Source: WTGJ01 sp965237765 (GTDB lineage: Bacteria; Chloroflexota; Anaerolineae; Aggregatilineales; Phototrophicaceae). From it: a DNA stretch of 64,000 nucleotides. The notes under the pieces were generated by a model. The model was not told the DNA's origin. It saw only the letters and a list, made by a program, of their open reading frames with translations, and did not search any database. The stretch is from contig OZ250157.1 of NCBI GenBank assembly GCA_965237765.1, positions 558,001-622,000 of the forward strand, written 5' to 3'. Below are positions 63,161 through 64,000 of the stretch, one piece after another (position 1 is the first letter of the stretch; the number at the start of each line of letters is the position of its first letter). A program made the position numbers and the translations under genes.

Positions 63161-64000
63161 CGATCGGTGCTGGCCGCGAGCCTCCCCGTTGGCACATCCC
63201 ACACCCGCAAGGCGTGATCGCCGCCAGCGCTGACCAGGCATTCTCCGCGCGGATGCGCGGCCAAGGCACGAACGGGCTTCTCGTGCGCAAGCACCGTACA
63301 GTCCGCAGCTGACGCGCTGAAAGAGTCTATCACCCCGGCCGGCCAACGCCGCCAACAACCGTCACGCCCACCGGTGAAGAGCGCACCATCGTGTGCGAAT
63401 GCAGCGACATCCATCGCGCCCAACGCTGGCTCGCTCGCCGCCAGTTTCTCCCGCGTTTCCAGCGACCAGACCTGCGCGCCGTACGCTCCCACCAGCGCCA
63501 GGCGTTGGCTCGGGTCGTGCCCGGCCAACGCGCGCGTCCGTGGCGGAGCCTGGCCCCAGCTCTCGCTAACGGTGCCGCCGCGAGCGTGCCGCCAGAGCAT
63601 CACCCCGCCAGCGCTCGTCAATGCCAGGACGCCGACCGGCTTCTGTGCGTGCGTCAGCAATCCCACATATTCCGCGCCGTCATCCGCGAGGACGCGCTGC
63701 CGCAACCAACTGCTTTGCCGCAAGCTCCAACTCATCAGGGAGCCGCCGGCCCCCGCCGCGAATAGCGTTCAACCCCAGGCGGAAAATGCGAGCGCCGTTA
63801 TCGCCTCCTCCCATTCAGCGATGCGTTGCCCCGCGCCATCGCCACGCCAGAGATTCAGCCGGCCATCAGCGCCGCCACTGGCAAGGATCGCGCCTTTGGG
63901 GTGAAAGGCGAGGCAACGAATCGGCGCGGAATGGCCGCGCAAACTGCGCAACGGCCGCTCGCCCATGCCCGCCGCTGCCGACCAGGAATAAAGGCGCAAT
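63157..64000 (-). pseudogene. WD40-repeat protein with an in-frame TGA, 5' end outside window
   Basis: The frame enters from the right edge and encodes WD40 repeats: LRSLRGHSAPIRCLAFHPKGAILASGGADGRLNLW (quoted as SAPIRCLAFHPKGAILASGG), then a TGA at 63769-63771, then in the same frame TLFAAGAGGSLMSW and more repeats to LVSAGGDHALRVWDVPTGR. At the stop, repeats elsewhere carry a residue such as Arg or Lys (AFSxxGxTL), so CGA to TGA is a simple explanation. If real, the downstream part could only be made from ATG 63735. The stop of the whole frame shares bases with trmD (CTAG). Confidence 0.7.

Overview
The window looks like a chromosomal segment of a GC-rich (roughly 60% or more) bacterium of the phylum Chloroflexota, probably an Anaerolineae-like lineage known mainly from metagenomes. 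The evidence is the Thr/Pro-rich tails on anchored and lipoproteins, the conserved histidine-phosphatase / DUF3090 / SCO1664 trio, several Asp-box beta-propeller proteins, a fused indolepyruvate:ferredoxin oxidoreductase and a Gram-positive-style rpmH-rnpA-yidD-yidC-jag block. No rRNA, tRNA, prophage, insertion sequence or CRISPR array was found. Placement below phylum level is inference.

Layout. 0-7.3 kb: an FAD-linked oxidase running off the left edge, a CopC-CopD fusion ending in a cytochrome-c-like tail that lacks its heme motif, a PLP dehydratase, a GNAT acetyltransferase, a HEAT-repeat protein, a 38-residue membrane peptide and an HtrA-like protease. 7.3-15.5 kb: a long minus-strand run (nucleotide-sugar dehydrogenase, glycerol kinase, DUF3179 protein, DppA-type aminopeptidase, phosphofructokinase, two paralogous small proteins, DUF1445 protein). 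15.5-16.5 kb: a gene-poor stretch with a promoter, a highly structured short transcript, an intrinsic terminator and two small basic ORFs. 16.5-25.3 kb: YihY, a HAD hydrolase, indolepyruvate oxidoreductase, ComEC and a radical SAM/HhH protein. 25.4-33 kb: three M42 peptidases with an embedded methyltransferase, two membrane proteins and the phosphatase/DUF3090/SCO1664 trio. 33-40 kb: peroxiredoxin, amidohydrolase, PfkB kinase, then jag, yidC, a propeller lipoprotein, yidD, rnpA and rpmH, read leftward. 40-48 kb: a giant Asp-box protein, an MFS transporter, a glutaredoxin/thioredoxin-reductase gene with in-frame stops, a frameshifted peroxidase, and a propeller/MoaD pair. 48-51.7 kb: a sugar-type ABC importer. 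51.7-53.5 kb: an AT-rich restriction-modification pair with its own promoter. 53.6-64 kb: a chelatase I/D gene split by a nine-A tract, a phosphatase, Xaa-Pro peptidase, class IV aminotransferase, a broken VOC gene, a broken and chimeric tyrS, an amidohydrolase, a lipoprotein, trmD and a WD40 gene with an internal stop.

Most genes sit in tight same-strand runs with 1-20 base overlaps, so expression is probably polycistronic. The clearest functional units are the ribosome/membrane-biogenesis block, the ABC importer, the chelatase and the restriction-modification pair.

The strongest candidates for unusual biology are the A9 frameshift site joining chelatase I and D parts, the structured leader-like RNA at 15.6-15.9 kb, the low-GC 3' part of tyrS and the restriction-modification island. 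Several reading frames (trxB-like, second tpx, VOC, tyrS, WD40) carry small disruptions. These may be real decay or uncorrected base-level errors, and the sequence alone cannot separate the two.
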